Origin: Stenotrophomonas pavanii | GTDB lineage: Bacteria; Pseudomonadota; Gammaproteobacteria; Xanthomonadales; Xanthomonadaceae | Length of the DNA: 40,161 nucleotides | Direction of reading: 5' to 3' | Assembly: GCF_900101175.1 (NCBI RefSeq) | Contig: NZ_FNFQ01000016.1 | Span: 1 to 40,161 of the forward strand | Shown here: piece after piece, positions 24,263 through 33,589 of the stretch | Layout: the number at the start of each line of letters is the position of its first letter | Position numbering within the stretch: the first letter of the stretch is position 1 | Program-made: the position numbers and the translations under genes | Notes under the pieces: generated by a model | Databases searched by the model: none | Told to the model about the DNA's origin: nothing | The model's input: only the letters and a program-made list of their open reading frames with translations

Positions 24263-25220
24263 TGCGCTCGCTCCCGCGCAGGTGCCGCCACAGGCGGGCA
24301 AGCAATCCACTGTCGGCGCGGCTGCCGTCGGTGGCCATCATCGGCGTCGCCGGGGCGGCCTGCAGCTGCGCGTAGCCGCACAGATAGGCGGCATGGATGA
24401 AGTCGCGCACCGCCGCCGCCGGCAGTTCCAGCAGCATCGCGCACTCTTCAACCGTGCACGCACGCTTGAGCAGCAGCGAGCACAGGCGGAAACCATCGTG
24501 GTCGTGTCCCAGCACGCGGAAATCCGGCCAGCGCAGCAGCTTCACCGAGGCACCGCGCAGGCGTTCATCCAGTGCCTGCCAATGGCGGCTGCGCTGCGCC
24601 CATTGCCACAACAGCGGCCGCAGCGGCTGGCGGGGCCGGTCACCGGCCAACGCCTGCAGGCGCGCAGGGGTCAGCGCATCCATCTGCAGGCGCTCGAACG
24701 CATCGGCCAGGCGCTCCACCAGCGCACTCGCCGGTTCCTGCAACAGCACCGCCTGGTCGTGCTCCAGATCCATCAGCAGCAAAGGCTCGCCTGCATCGCT
24801 CAACAGTGCCTGCCCTTGCCTCAAAGGCAGCCGCTCGCGCAGCAGGCGGGTGATGGCGTGCGCACCATCGGCCAGACGGATCGGTGCGGGTGCGTGCATG
24901 GCCAGGGGCTCAGGTGCCAACTGCATGCGGCGCAGCGCGCGGCCGATGGCACCATCGTCGAGTACGTCCTGGTGTCCGTCGCCGTCACGCAGCTGGCCGC
25001 CGATATCCTCGATCCAGCACTGCAGGCGCGGCCGCTGCTGGCGCATGCGCAGCGCCGCGTTGCGCAGCGCCGGGGTATCGCGGATGACCAGCAGGTCGCA
25101 GTCGTCCAGGTCCTGGCTGCGGCGGATCTGGCCATCCGGCAGTGCCGAGGCCACGCGCAGCCGTTGCAGCAGCGCCTGCTCGCCCTGGATGTCGGTTCCC
25201 ACTACCAGCACGCGTGCCAT
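24255..25220 (-). CDS. pseudo-receiver/winged-helix protein of the GTPase cassette
   Basis: 321-aa protein that I do not fully recognise. The N-terminus (about 1-110) has a Rossmann/receiver-like start, M-A-R-V-L-V-V-G-T, without the acidic pocket or phosphoacceptor of true receivers. The middle is helical and low in motifs. The C-terminus (about 255-300) looks like a winged helix-turn-helix, T-V-E-E-C-A-M-L-L-E-L-P-A-A-A-V, similar in style to the DUF742 member of conservons. ATG at 25220 has GGGGA about 6 nt upstream. It overlaps the GTPase gene by 8 nt and is the first gene of the four-gene cassette. A 7-bp hairpin (25236-25254) sits 15 nt before the ATG. Function is unknown; it may be the input or DNA-binding partner of the GTPase. 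Confidence 0.78.
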   Translation of the reverse strand: MARVLVVGTDIQGEQALLQRLRVASALPDGQIRRSQDLDDCDLLVIRDTPALRNAALRMRQQRPRLQCWIEDIGGQLRDGDGHQDVLDDGAIGRALRRMQLAPEPLAMHAPAPIRLADGAHAITRLLRERLPLRQGQALLSDAGEPLLLMDLEHDQAVLLQEPASALVERLADAFERLQMDALTPARLQALAGDRPRQPLRPLLWQWAQRSRHWQALDERLRGASVKLLRWPDFRVLGHDHDGFRLCSLLLKRACTVEECAMLLELPAAAVRDFIHAAYLCGYAQLQAAPATPMMATDGSRADSGLLARLWRHLRGSERNA

Positions 25221-25235
25221 CCGTGTTCCCCGAGT

Positions 25236-25254
25236 GACCACCTCCCCGGTGGTC
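25236..25254. other. hairpin in leader of GTPase cassette
   Basis: GACCACC, TCCCC, GGTGGTC: perfect 7-bp stem with a 5-nt loop in the 5' leader, 15 nt upstream of the first start codon. It could affect translation of the first gene or be an operator. Confidence 0.35.
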
Positions 25255-25421
25255 TCGCGTCGCCAAGGCTAGGCCATTGCCGACGAAGGCCGTCGTGATC
25301 GACTGCTCAGATTGAGTGGGGTTGCAGCGGCGTGCTGATCGGTTCTGCGACGGCCATCGCGGGCAAGTTTCATGCCCCTTTGACGGCGTTCCGACGACCG
25401 ATGGATGTCACGGTTTTATCG

Positions 25422-25466
25422 CCTGGGGTCAGATCCTTTCTGCCATCCAAAAGGGATCTGCCCCCG
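25422..25466. repeat. GGGGTCAGATCC palindromic intergenic repeat
   Basis: GGGGTCAGATCCTTT is followed, after a short loop, by AAAAGGGATCTGCCCC, an imperfect inverted repeat with one bulge and one mismatch pair. Its form suggests a repeat family distinct from SMAG. It is in the 309-bp gap between icd and the GTPase cassette; from 25268 to 25420 I see no gene. Confidence 0.5.
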
Positions 25467-25471
25467 GAGCC

Positions 25472-25502
25472 AAAAAAAGAAACCCGCGCCGAAGCGCGGG
25501 TT
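25472..25502 (-). terminator. intrinsic terminator of icd
   Basis: On the minus strand AACCCGCGC, TTCG loop, GCGCGGGTT followed by TCTTTTTTTG. The perfect 9-bp stem starts 27 nt after the icd stop. Confidence 0.93.
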
Positions 25503-25529
25503 CCAGTGTCACCACCGAACGGCGATGGA

Positions 25530-27752
<2,223 letters not shown>

Positions 27753-27893
27753 GGGGGACTTGGACTCTGTAGCAGTGCTCAGGGGAAGGCCGGCGCCAGC
27801 GCCGGGCCACGTGCAACCGTGTCGCGCGCGGGGCCGGGCCCCACGCTTTCCCCCGTCGCCGTCAGGGTGGGCGCGCGGCGGGGAAACCCCTGC

Positions 27894-27922
27894 ATTGTCG
27901 CGTTTTCAGCCGCGCGGGGCAA
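27894..27922 (-). promoter_or_regulatory. candidate promoter of icd
   Basis: On the minus strand TTGCCC (27917-27922), 17-nt spacer, GACAAT (27894-27899). Each hexamer matches four of six. Transcription from about 27887 gives a 135-nt GC-rich leader. The remainder of the 353-bp gap holds a SMAG unit and the lipoprotein-gene terminator. Confidence 0.4.
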
Positions 27923-27997
27923 AGCCGCGCCATACGCGGCGGTACTGCAACGCAGTGATTCATCGGCTCGGGCTTGCGCCGCCGCATGACATTCCCG

Positions 27998-28020
27998 GTA
28001 GATCCACGCCATGCGCGGGT
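27998..28020. repeat. SMAG unit
   Basis: GTAG, ATCCACGC, CAT, GCGCGGGT: same subfamily as 29-47 and 9045-9067, with two stem mismatches that form G-T type pairs or bulges. Upstream of icd. Confidence 0.7.
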
Positions 28021-28040
28021 GAGGCCTGGGCTCGGCGCAA

Positions 28041-28071
28041 TAAAAAAGGACGCAGCCTCGCGGCTGCGTCC
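28041..28071 (-). terminator. intrinsic terminator of lipoprotein gene
   Basis: Minus strand: GGACGCAGCC, 4-nt loop, GGCTGCGTCC, then TTTTTTA. Perfect 10-bp stem beginning 35 nt after the lipoprotein stop. Confidence 0.93.
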
Positions 28072-28105
28072 ATCGTGAGCCCTGCCGGGAGAGAGTCGGC
28101 AGGAC

Positions 28106-28618
28106 TTACTTGACCTCGAACTCCTGCGGCGTTCCGGCCGCCTTGCCATCGACCATGACCTCGGCGCGGTACTTGCCGACCGGCCAGCCCTTTGCATTCT
28201 TGAACGTGACGTTGGTGGTTTCAGCGCCGCTGGTGTTCAGCGCCGCGTTCTGCTCGCCGGCCACCTGGCCATCCTGGAACGTCAGCTTGGCACCGACGTT
28301 GACGTTGTTGGCGGCGCCGTCGGTCTTGACCGAGACGATGATGTCGTCCTTCGGCGAGAACAGTGCCGCCGGCGCAACCGACTTGTCGGCGGCGGCGGTC
28401 TTGCCGACGGTGACGGCCGATACGCTGACCGCAGCGGCTTCGGCCATCGGCGGCGGCGCGCCGGTCATCGGGGCCGGCGCTGCCGGCTCGGCCGGGGCAG
28501 TGGCCGCCGGGGCGGCGGTGCTGTCGGTCGACTCTTCCTTCTTCTTGCAGCCGACCAGGGCAACGCTGCCCAGCAGTGCGGCGATCAGGGCGGTCTGGAG
28601 CGGGGTGGTCTTGATCAT
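28106..28618 (-). CDS. putative lipoprotein of unknown function
   Basis: 170-aa secreted protein with a type II signal: a hydrophobic segment ends in L-V-G-C with the lipid-modified Cys at 24, followed by K-K-K-E-E-S. Lys and not Asp at +2 favours the outer membrane. Residues about 30-60 are an Ala/Pro-rich linker. The C-terminal 90 residues have short beta strands in an immunoglobulin-like pattern (K-Y-R-A-E-V-M-V-D-G-K-A-A-G near the end). I do not recognise a specific family. It follows the LysM gene by 45 nt, so the two may be co-transcribed; both look like envelope proteins. Confidence 0.8.
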   Translation of the reverse strand: MIKTTPLQTALIAALLGSVALVGCKKKEESTDSTAAPAATAPAEPAAPAPMTGAPPPMAEAAAVSVSAVTVGKTAAADKSVAPAALFSPKDDIIVSVKTDGAANNVNVGAKLTFQDGQVAGEQNAALNTSGAETTNVTFKNAKGWPVGKYRAEVMVDGKAAGTPQEFEVK

Positions 28619-28663
28619 TCGGGGTTCCTCCCAGGGATTGTCGGACGGCGGTCGATTGCCGGC

Positions 28664-28957
28664 TTACTTCGGCGGCAGTTTCAGGGTCTGGCCCGGGAAG
28701 ATCTTGTCCGGGTCATCAAGCACATCGCGGTTGGCTTCGAAGATCTTCTTCCAGGCATTGGCGTCGCCCAGATGCTGCTTGGCGATCTTCGACAGCGAGT
28801 CCCCCTTCTGCACGGTGTAGGTGCCGCCACTGACAACGTCGGCGGTACTGTCCACCGAAGCGCTGACGCCGGAAAAGTCCGCCTTTGGTGCCTGTTCGGC
28901 GGTACTGTCGACGCTGCTGCTGACGCCGGAGAAATCGGCTTTCTTCTCGGTACTCAT
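28664..28957 (-). CDS. small LysM-domain protein with duplicated N-terminal motif
   Basis: 97-aa protein. The C-terminal LysM domain (about 47-97) has the typical Y-T-V-Q-K-G-D-S-L-S-K-I-A-K start and a G-Q-T-L-K-L-P end, similar to the LysM of the YgaU/Kbp family, but no BON domain precedes it. Instead residues 5-40 hold two near-identical copies of K-A-D-F-S-G-V-S-x-S-V-D-S-T-A. There is no signal peptide. ATG at 28957 with GGGAG upstream is preferred over a start two codons earlier. LysM suggests peptidoglycan binding if exported, or a cytoplasmic role as in Kbp; I cannot decide. Confidence 0.85.
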   Translation of the reverse strand: MSTEKKADFSGVSSSVDSTAEQAPKADFSGVSASVDSTADVVSGGTYTVQKGDSLSKIAKQHLGDANAWKKIFEANRDVLDDPDKIFPGQTLKLPPK

Positions 28958-29079
28958 CCACAACTCCCGTCTGCATGACTACGTGGCTCGCACGGTGCCA
29001 CGGCGGTTGTTAAATGGGGATGGTGCAGATGTGAAGCCGCCCCCGGGGGCGGCTGAACAATCGGGGGAATGGACGCCCG

Positions 29080-29153
29080 GTAGTGCCGGCCGCTGGCCGG
29101 CTGTGCCAGGGGAATCGGGCCCTGGCCGATTGCCGGCCAGCGGCCGGCACCAC
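29080..29153. repeat. SMAG pair downstream of queF
   Basis: GTAG + TGCCGGCC-GCT-GGCCGGC at 29080-29101 and an inverted partner TGCCGGCC-AGC-GGCCGGCA + CCAC at 29131-29153. The second tail is CCAC rather than CTAC. Located in the gap between queF and the LysM gene. Confidence 0.9.
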
Positions 29154-29175
29154 CCGTAACCGCCTGCGAACGATG

Positions 29176-29218
29176 GTAGTGCCGGCCGCTGGCCGGTGCT
29201 CGCCGGGCCTGGCCCGGC
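29176..29218. repeat. single SMAG unit plus adjacent GC palindrome
   Basis: GTAG + TGCCGGCC-GCT-GGCCGGT (29176-29197), then a separate perfect palindrome GCCGGGCC-T-GGCCCGGC (29202-29218). Together they follow the queF stop at 29243 on the minus strand and may act as its 3' end. Confidence 0.75.
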
Positions 29219-29242
29219 GCAACGAGCAGCCGCCTGCGGCGG

Positions 29243-30061
29243 TTACTGCCGCAGCTCGCGGTAGGTCGCGGCCGGGGCGGTGATGCCCGGGCTGGCACGC
29301 CAGGGATTGATGTCCAGGCCACCGCGGCGGGTGTAGCGGGCCTCCACTTCCAGCCAGTGCGGCTGGCAGCGCGCGGACACCTCGCTGAAGATCCGCTCGA
29401 CGCACTGCTCGTGGAACTCGGCGTGCTCGCGATAGCTGACCAGATAGCGCAGCAGGCCGGCGCGGTCGATCTTCGGCCCACGGTAACGCAGGCTGACCGT
29501 GGCCCAGTCCGGCTGGCCCGTGACCGGGCAGTTGGACTTCAGCAGCGCCGAAACCAGGGTCTCCTCCACCACCTCGCCCGCATCGGCGGCAAGGAAGTCG
29601 GCCTGCGGCGGGCCGTAGCAATCGATCTCCACGTCCAGCCCGTCGATGGATTCACCGAGCGGCGTCTCACGCAGGCCCGGCAGGCCGAACTCGACCTGGA
29701 CCGGCGCACCGGCACAGGCCGACAGATCCGCCACGATGCGTGAGCGCAGCGCCTCGGCGCTGTCGATGCGGGTGCTGTTGAGGGAGTTCAGGTACAGCTT
29801 GAACGACTTCGACTCGATCAACCGCGGCGAGGTGCAGGGCACCTGGACGGTGGCCACGGCCACCTGCGGCTTGCCGCGCGGGTCGAGCCAGCTCAGTTCG
29901 AATGCATGCCAGCGGTCGTGGCCGACGAACGGCAGCGCGGCATCATCGAGGCCGATCTCGGCACGGGCGCCGCTGCGCGGGATGGGAAACAGCAGGCCGG
30001 GGTCGTACTGCGACGGGTAACTGACCTCGCGACCGAGGCTGGAATCCTGGGGGGTGTTCAT
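29243..30061 (-). CDS. queF: NADPH-dependent 7-cyano-7-deazaguanine reductase
   Basis: 272-aa enzyme that reduces the nitrile preQ0 to the amine preQ1 in queuosine tRNA-modification synthesis. It is the long, two-domain proteobacterial form (E. coli 282 aa). The QueF motif E-S-K-S-F-K-L-Y at 83-90, the nucleophile Cys178 in S-N-C-P-V-T-G-Q-P-D-W and the E-F-H-E-Q motif at 215-219 are intact. ATG at 30061 is preferred; a second ATG three codons upstream (30070) also exists, and neither has a good SD. The longer frame to 30541 runs into a palindromic non-coding region. No other que gene is in the window. Confidence 0.96.
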   Translation of the reverse strand: MNTPQDSSLGREVSYPSQYDPGLLFPIPRSGARAEIGLDDAALPFVGHDRWHAFELSWLDPRGKPQVAVATVQVPCTSPRLIESKSFKLYLNSLNSTRIDSAEALRSRIVADLSACAGAPVQVEFGLPGLRETPLGESIDGLDVEIDCYGPPQADFLAADAGEVVEETLVSALLKSNCPVTGQPDWATVSLRYRGPKIDRAGLLRYLVSYREHAEFHEQCVERIFSEVSARCQPHWLEVEARYTRRGGLDINPWRASPGITAPAATYRELRQ

Positions 30062-30172
30062 GGGCGCCATTGTATCGCGCGAGGGTGGGCCTTCGGCCGG
30101 GCCAGCCAACGGCGGAGCCCCTCCGTGGTGGTTGTGTTGGATGGTCGCGAAAGGCGGTCTATCGGCTTGGCC

Positions 30173-30268
30173 GGGTGGGCAGGCGGGCCGGGGGACGCCG
30201 TAAACCCATCCCTGGGGGCTTGGCCGCGGCATCCATGCCGCGGACACCCCCGCCCCGCCTACCCACCC
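30173..30268. repeat. palindromic intergenic element, short copy (inverted)
   Basis: Ends pair with each other (GGGTGGGCAGGCGGG near 30173; CCCGCCTACCCACCC near 30254-30268, few mismatches). The core, read on the minus strand, has GGGTGTCCGCGGCATGG, GCCGCGGCCAAGCCCCCAGG and GGTTTACGGCGTCCCC in order, the same order as in the long copy at 30430-30684. It is therefore an inverted, shorter relative of that copy. Confidence 0.7.
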
Positions 30269-30363
30269 GCCCCGTGACAGTTCCCTGCGCGCGGCCACCA
30301 CCACGGGAAAGATCAGGAAAATCAAAATCAGAAGCCGATCCTTCAGACGTTCATGACGTCCGC

Positions 30364-30382
30364 CGTGCCGACCAACGGTCGG
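30364..30382. repeat. degenerate SMAG-like palindrome
   Basis: TGCCGACC, AAC, GGTCGGCA: perfect 8-bp stem, without a clear GTAG. It lies between the two copies of the large palindromic element. Confidence 0.6.
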
Positions 30383-30429
30383 CACCCACCAACAGCAGCG
30401 GGCACCAACAGCCACGGGAAACTGTCGAA

Positions 30430-30684
30430 GGCGGGGTGGGTCCGGTTGAGGGGGTGTCCGCGGCATGGGCCCGAGGCATGCCTCGGGCGGGTTGGCCAGG
30501 ACGCCCAACCCAGGCCTTGCCGTGTGCGCAGGACAGCGCACACGAGCAAGCCGCGGCCAAGCCCCCAGGGGTGAGGGCGCTTTGCTTGCGAAGCACTGCT
30601 TCGCAAGCGCCCGAACGCACAGCCGCCAGCGGCTGGGCCGGTCTGGGGGTTTACGGCGTCCCCCTCAACCGGACCCACCCCGCC
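30430..30684. repeat. palindromic intergenic element, long copy with nested hairpins
   Basis: The first 24 nt (30430-30453) are the exact complement of the last 24 (30661-30684). Inside are further perfect dyads: CCCGAGGCATGCCTCGGG (30470-30487), GGGTTGG/CCAACCC (30489-30511), CGTGTGCGC/GCGCACACG (30521-30544), GCTTGCGAAGCA/TGCTTCGCAAGC (around 30584-30608) and AGCCGC/GCGGCT (around 30621-30634). No ORF in it looks coding. Together with the short copy it fills the 700-bp gap between queF and the amidohydrolase gene. Confidence 0.75.
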
Positions 30685-30764
30685 ATCCCACGGAATGCCC
30701 GCCTTTGACGTTGACGTTACCGTTGATTCAAGCCGGTGCAGGGCTGCAAGCCCTGCGGAAACCC

Positions 30765-32084
30765 TCACCCCGCCGGGGTGTCGGCACCGTGCAGGTAATC
30801 CAGGCTCACCTGCAGCAGCGCCCTCAGCCCGACGTCCAGCGCCTTCTCATCCAGCAGGAATTTCGGTGAATGGTTGGCCGGCGCCGTCGCCGGATCGATA
30901 CCCACGCTGGTGGACCCGACGAAGAAGAACATCCCCGGCACTTCCTTCGCGTACAGCGAGAAATCCTCCGCGCCCATCTGCAGCGGCGGCTCGTACACAT
31001 TGTCCTTGCCCACCACCGCCTGCAGGCTCGGCAGCATCTTCGCGGTCAGCGCCGGGTCGTTCACCGTGGCCGGGTTGCCCTCCGATTCGTAGATGTCGGT
31101 CACCGCCTTGGCGCCATGCGCGGCCGCCGTGTGTTCGGCCACGTTGCGCAGGTCGGCGAAGATCTGCTGGCGCATGCCTTCGTCGAAGGTGCGGATGGTG
31201 CCGACCATCTCCACTTCATCGGGAATGATGTTGTAGCGGATGCCGCCGTTGATCGCGCCGAAGGTCAGCACGGCCGGCTGCTTGGACAGGTTGGCGCGGC
31301 GGCTGACGATGGTCTGCGCGGTCCCCACCAGGTCGGCGGTGGCGACGATCGGATCAACCCCGTTCCACGGCGCCGAGCCGTGCGTCTGGCGGCCGATCAC
31401 CTTGATGCCGAAACGGTCCGAGGCCGCCATCAACGGGCCGCCGCGCACGGCGATCTGCCCCGCCTGCACGCTGGAGAACACGTGCAGGCCGAACACCGCC
31501 TCCGGCCTGAAATCGGCAAACAGGCCTTCCTTCAGCATGAGTGCGGCGCCACCCTCTTCCGGCGGCGGGGCCCCCTCTTCGGCCGGCTGGAAGATCAGCA
31601 TCACCTGGCCCGGCAGGTCCTTCTTCATCGACACCAGCGCTTCGGCCACGCCGAGCAGGGTGGCGGTATGCGCATCATGGCCGCAGGCATGCATCACGCC
31701 CACGGTCTGCCCGCGGTACTGGTCGGTCGCCTTGGAGGCGAACGGCAGGCCGGTCTGCTCGGTCACTGGCAAGGCGTCCATGTCCGCGCGCAACGCGATC
31801 TTCGGGCCGGGCTTGCCGCCTTCGATGATCGCCACCACGCCGTGGTGGGCAATGCCGGTCTTCGGCTTCAGGCCCATCGCACGCAGGCGCTTGGCCACCT
31901 CGGCCGAGGTGCGCGCCTCGCGGTTGGACAACTCCGGATGCTGGTGGAAATCGCGGCGCCATTCGACCACCTTGGCCTGCAGCCGCTGCGCGGCGGCGGT
32001 CACTTCCGGGCGCTGCCCGTCCTGGGCGTGGGCAAGGGCCGGCAGGGCCAGCAGCAGGGCGGACAGCAGCAGCGAACGGCGCAT
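30765..32084 (-). CDS. secreted M20-family amidohydrolase
   Basis: 439-aa zinc metallo-hydrolase of the M20D group (N-acyl-L-amino-acid amidohydrolase/carboxypeptidase, ILR1-like). A signal peptide (about 1-20, ending A-L-A-H-A-Q) places it in the periplasm or outside. Metal-binding and catalytic landmarks are D-F-H-Q-H-P-E-L-S, the M-H-A-C-G-H-D-A-H-T block and Q-P-A-E-E-G. A dimerisation/lid domain follows in the middle. It probably removes an acyl or amide group from amino-acid conjugates; the substrate is not visible. ATG at 32084 follows a GGAG about 8 nt upstream. It is divergent from the efflux operon; the 186-bp gap carries both promoters. Confidence 0.92.
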   Translation of the reverse strand: MRRSLLLSALLLALPALAHAQDGQRPEVTAAAQRLQAKVVEWRRDFHQHPELSNREARTSAEVAKRLRAMGLKPKTGIAHHGVVAIIEGGKPGPKIALRADMDALPVTEQTGLPFASKATDQYRGQTVGVMHACGHDAHTATLLGVAEALVSMKKDLPGQVMLIFQPAEEGAPPPEEGGAALMLKEGLFADFRPEAVFGLHVFSSVQAGQIAVRGGPLMAASDRFGIKVIGRQTHGSAPWNGVDPIVATADLVGTAQTIVSRRANLSKQPAVLTFGAINGGIRYNIIPDEVEMVGTIRTFDEGMRQQIFADLRNVAEHTAAAHGAKAVTDIYESEGNPATVNDPALTAKMLPSLQAVVGKDNVYEPPLQMGAEDFSLYAKEVPGMFFFVGSTSVGIDPATAPANHSPKFLLDEKALDVGLRALLQVSLDYLHGADTPAG

Positions 32085-32270
32085 CACAATCTCCACGGCA
32101 GGGGGTTCCAGCTGAATGTAGGGCAACACTGCCGCCACGGGAACCTCCGCGGCCGGATCCGGTCTTAGCGCCCGTCCCATCCGTCATGCAGGAAACGTGA
32201 TGTGGCACAGGTATGCTTTGCGCATTGCCCGCCGGGCTCCGCCCGGTCCAGCCCTCTTGGAGTCCTCGTA

Positions 32271-33515
32271 ATGTCACGTGTTTGGAAGATCGTGCTGCTG
32301 GTCGTGGCAGTGCTGGTGCTGGCCGTGGTCGGCCTGCGCGTCATCGGCGGCGGCAAGGACAAGGCTGGAAAACCCGCTGCGGGCGCGCGCCAGGGCGGCG
32401 AAGACCCGGATGCCGGCCCGGTGCCGGTCACCGTGGTGGATGCCACGCGCCAGGACGTGCCGGTGTATGCCAGCGCGCTGGGCACGGTGACTGCGATGAA
32501 CACCGTGACCGTCAGCCCGCAGGTCGGCGGCCAGCTGATGAGCCTGAATTTCCGCGAAGGCCAGGAAGTGAAGCAGGGCGACGTGCTGGCGGTGATCGAC
32601 CCGCGCACCGCCCAGGCCAGCTACGACCAGGCCGCTGCAGCCAAGCGCCAGAACGAGGCGCTGCTGGCCACCGCGCGCTCCAACTACCAGCGCTCGAACG
32701 CGCCGGAGTATCGCCAGTACGTCGCCAAGACCGATCTGGATACACAACGAAACCAAGTGGCACAGTACGAAAGCGCGGTGGCGGCCAACGAGGCCAGCAT
32801 GCGCTCGGCGCAGGTGCAGCTGCAGTACACCAAGGTCACCGCACCGATCTCCGGCATCGCCGGCATCCGGGCGGTCGATGCCGGCAACGTGGTCAACGCC
32901 GGCACCGCACTGGTCACGCTGACCCAGATCCACCCGATCCACGTGCTGTTCAACCTGCCCGAACGCCAACTCGGCGACGTGCGCCAGGCACAGGCCGCCG
33001 GCACGGTGCCGGTGGCCGCATTGGACCGCGCCGATTCGCACGTGCTGTCCGGCGACGGCAAGCTCGATGTGGTCGACAACCTGATCAGCGCGGACAGCGG
33101 CACGTTCAAGGCGCGTGCCGTGTTCGACAATGCCGACAACGGCCTGTGGCCGGGGCAGTTCGTCAACGTGCGCATGCAGCTGCGCACGATCGCCAGCGGC
33201 GTGGTCATTCCTACCCAGGCGGTACTGCGGGGTCCGGACGGCGAGTACGTCTATGTCGTGCAGGGCGACAACACGGTGAAGATGCAGACCGTGCGCAGCG
33301 GCGTGGAAGTGGGCGACAGCCAGGTACAGATCGCCGAAGGCCTGAAGGGCGGCGAGCGGGTGGTCAGTGAGGGCCAGTTCCGCCTGAAGCCGGGCAGCAA
33401 GGTCACCGCGCTGAAGCCGGGCGAGACCCCGGCCGCACCGACCGAGGCCGAACTGAAGGCGGCCGAACAGAAGAACGCGGGCGGCGGTGGCCGTCGCGGT
33501 GGTGGCCCGCGCTGA
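32271..33515 (+). CDS. smeI: RND efflux membrane fusion protein
   Basis: 414-aa periplasmic adaptor of an MdtA/AcrA-type tripartite pump. An N-terminal membrane anchor (about 4-25, no lipobox Cys) is followed by the lipoyl/barrel-sandwich halves (V-S-P-Q-V-G-G-Q-L and the V-T-A-P-I-S-G-I-A-G-I-R segment), an alpha-hairpin between them, and a beta-barrel domain. The C-terminal end is Gly/Arg-rich. ATG at 32271 has TTGGAG about 9 nt upstream. It is first in an operon with two different RND transporter genes and no outer-membrane factor, the MdtABC organisation, called SmeIJK in S. maltophilia. The symbol is by recollection of that organisation. Confidence 0.9.
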   Translation: MSRVWKIVLLVVAVLVLAVVGLRVIGGGKDKAGKPAAGARQGGEDPDAGPVPVTVVDATRQDVPVYASALGTVTAMNTVTVSPQVGGQLMSLNFREGQEVKQGDVLAVIDPRTAQASYDQAAAAKRQNEALLATARSNYQRSNAPEYRQYVAKTDLDTQRNQVAQYESAVAANEASMRSAQVQLQYTKVTAPISGIAGIRAVDAGNVVNAGTALVTLTQIHPIHVLFNLPERQLGDVRQAQAAGTVPVAALDRADSHVLSGDGKLDVVDNLISADSGTFKARAVFDNADNGLWPGQFVNVRMQLRTIASGVVIPTQAVLRGPDGEYVYVVQGDNTVKMQTVRSGVEVGDSQVQIAEGLKGGERVVSEGQFRLKPGSKVTALKPGETPAAPTEAELKAAEQKNAGGGGRRGGGPR

Positions 33516-33589
33516 GCGCAGGCCACTGATCTCCCTCGCGCCGGCAGACCCGCCGGCGCCGACATTGAAGTGCCAGCAAGGATCAGTCC

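Noticed and set aside
29650..30541. N-terminal extension of queF up to 30541
   Set aside because: The extension is Pro/Arg-rich, crosses the palindromic element at 30173-30268, and the conserved QueF N-terminus begins at the ATG at 30061.
32203..32217. Possible sigma-54 promoter (TGGCAC...TGC) upstream of smeI
   Set aside because: GG and GC are separated by 9 nt instead of the required 10, and the -12 block is TGCTT rather than TTGC.
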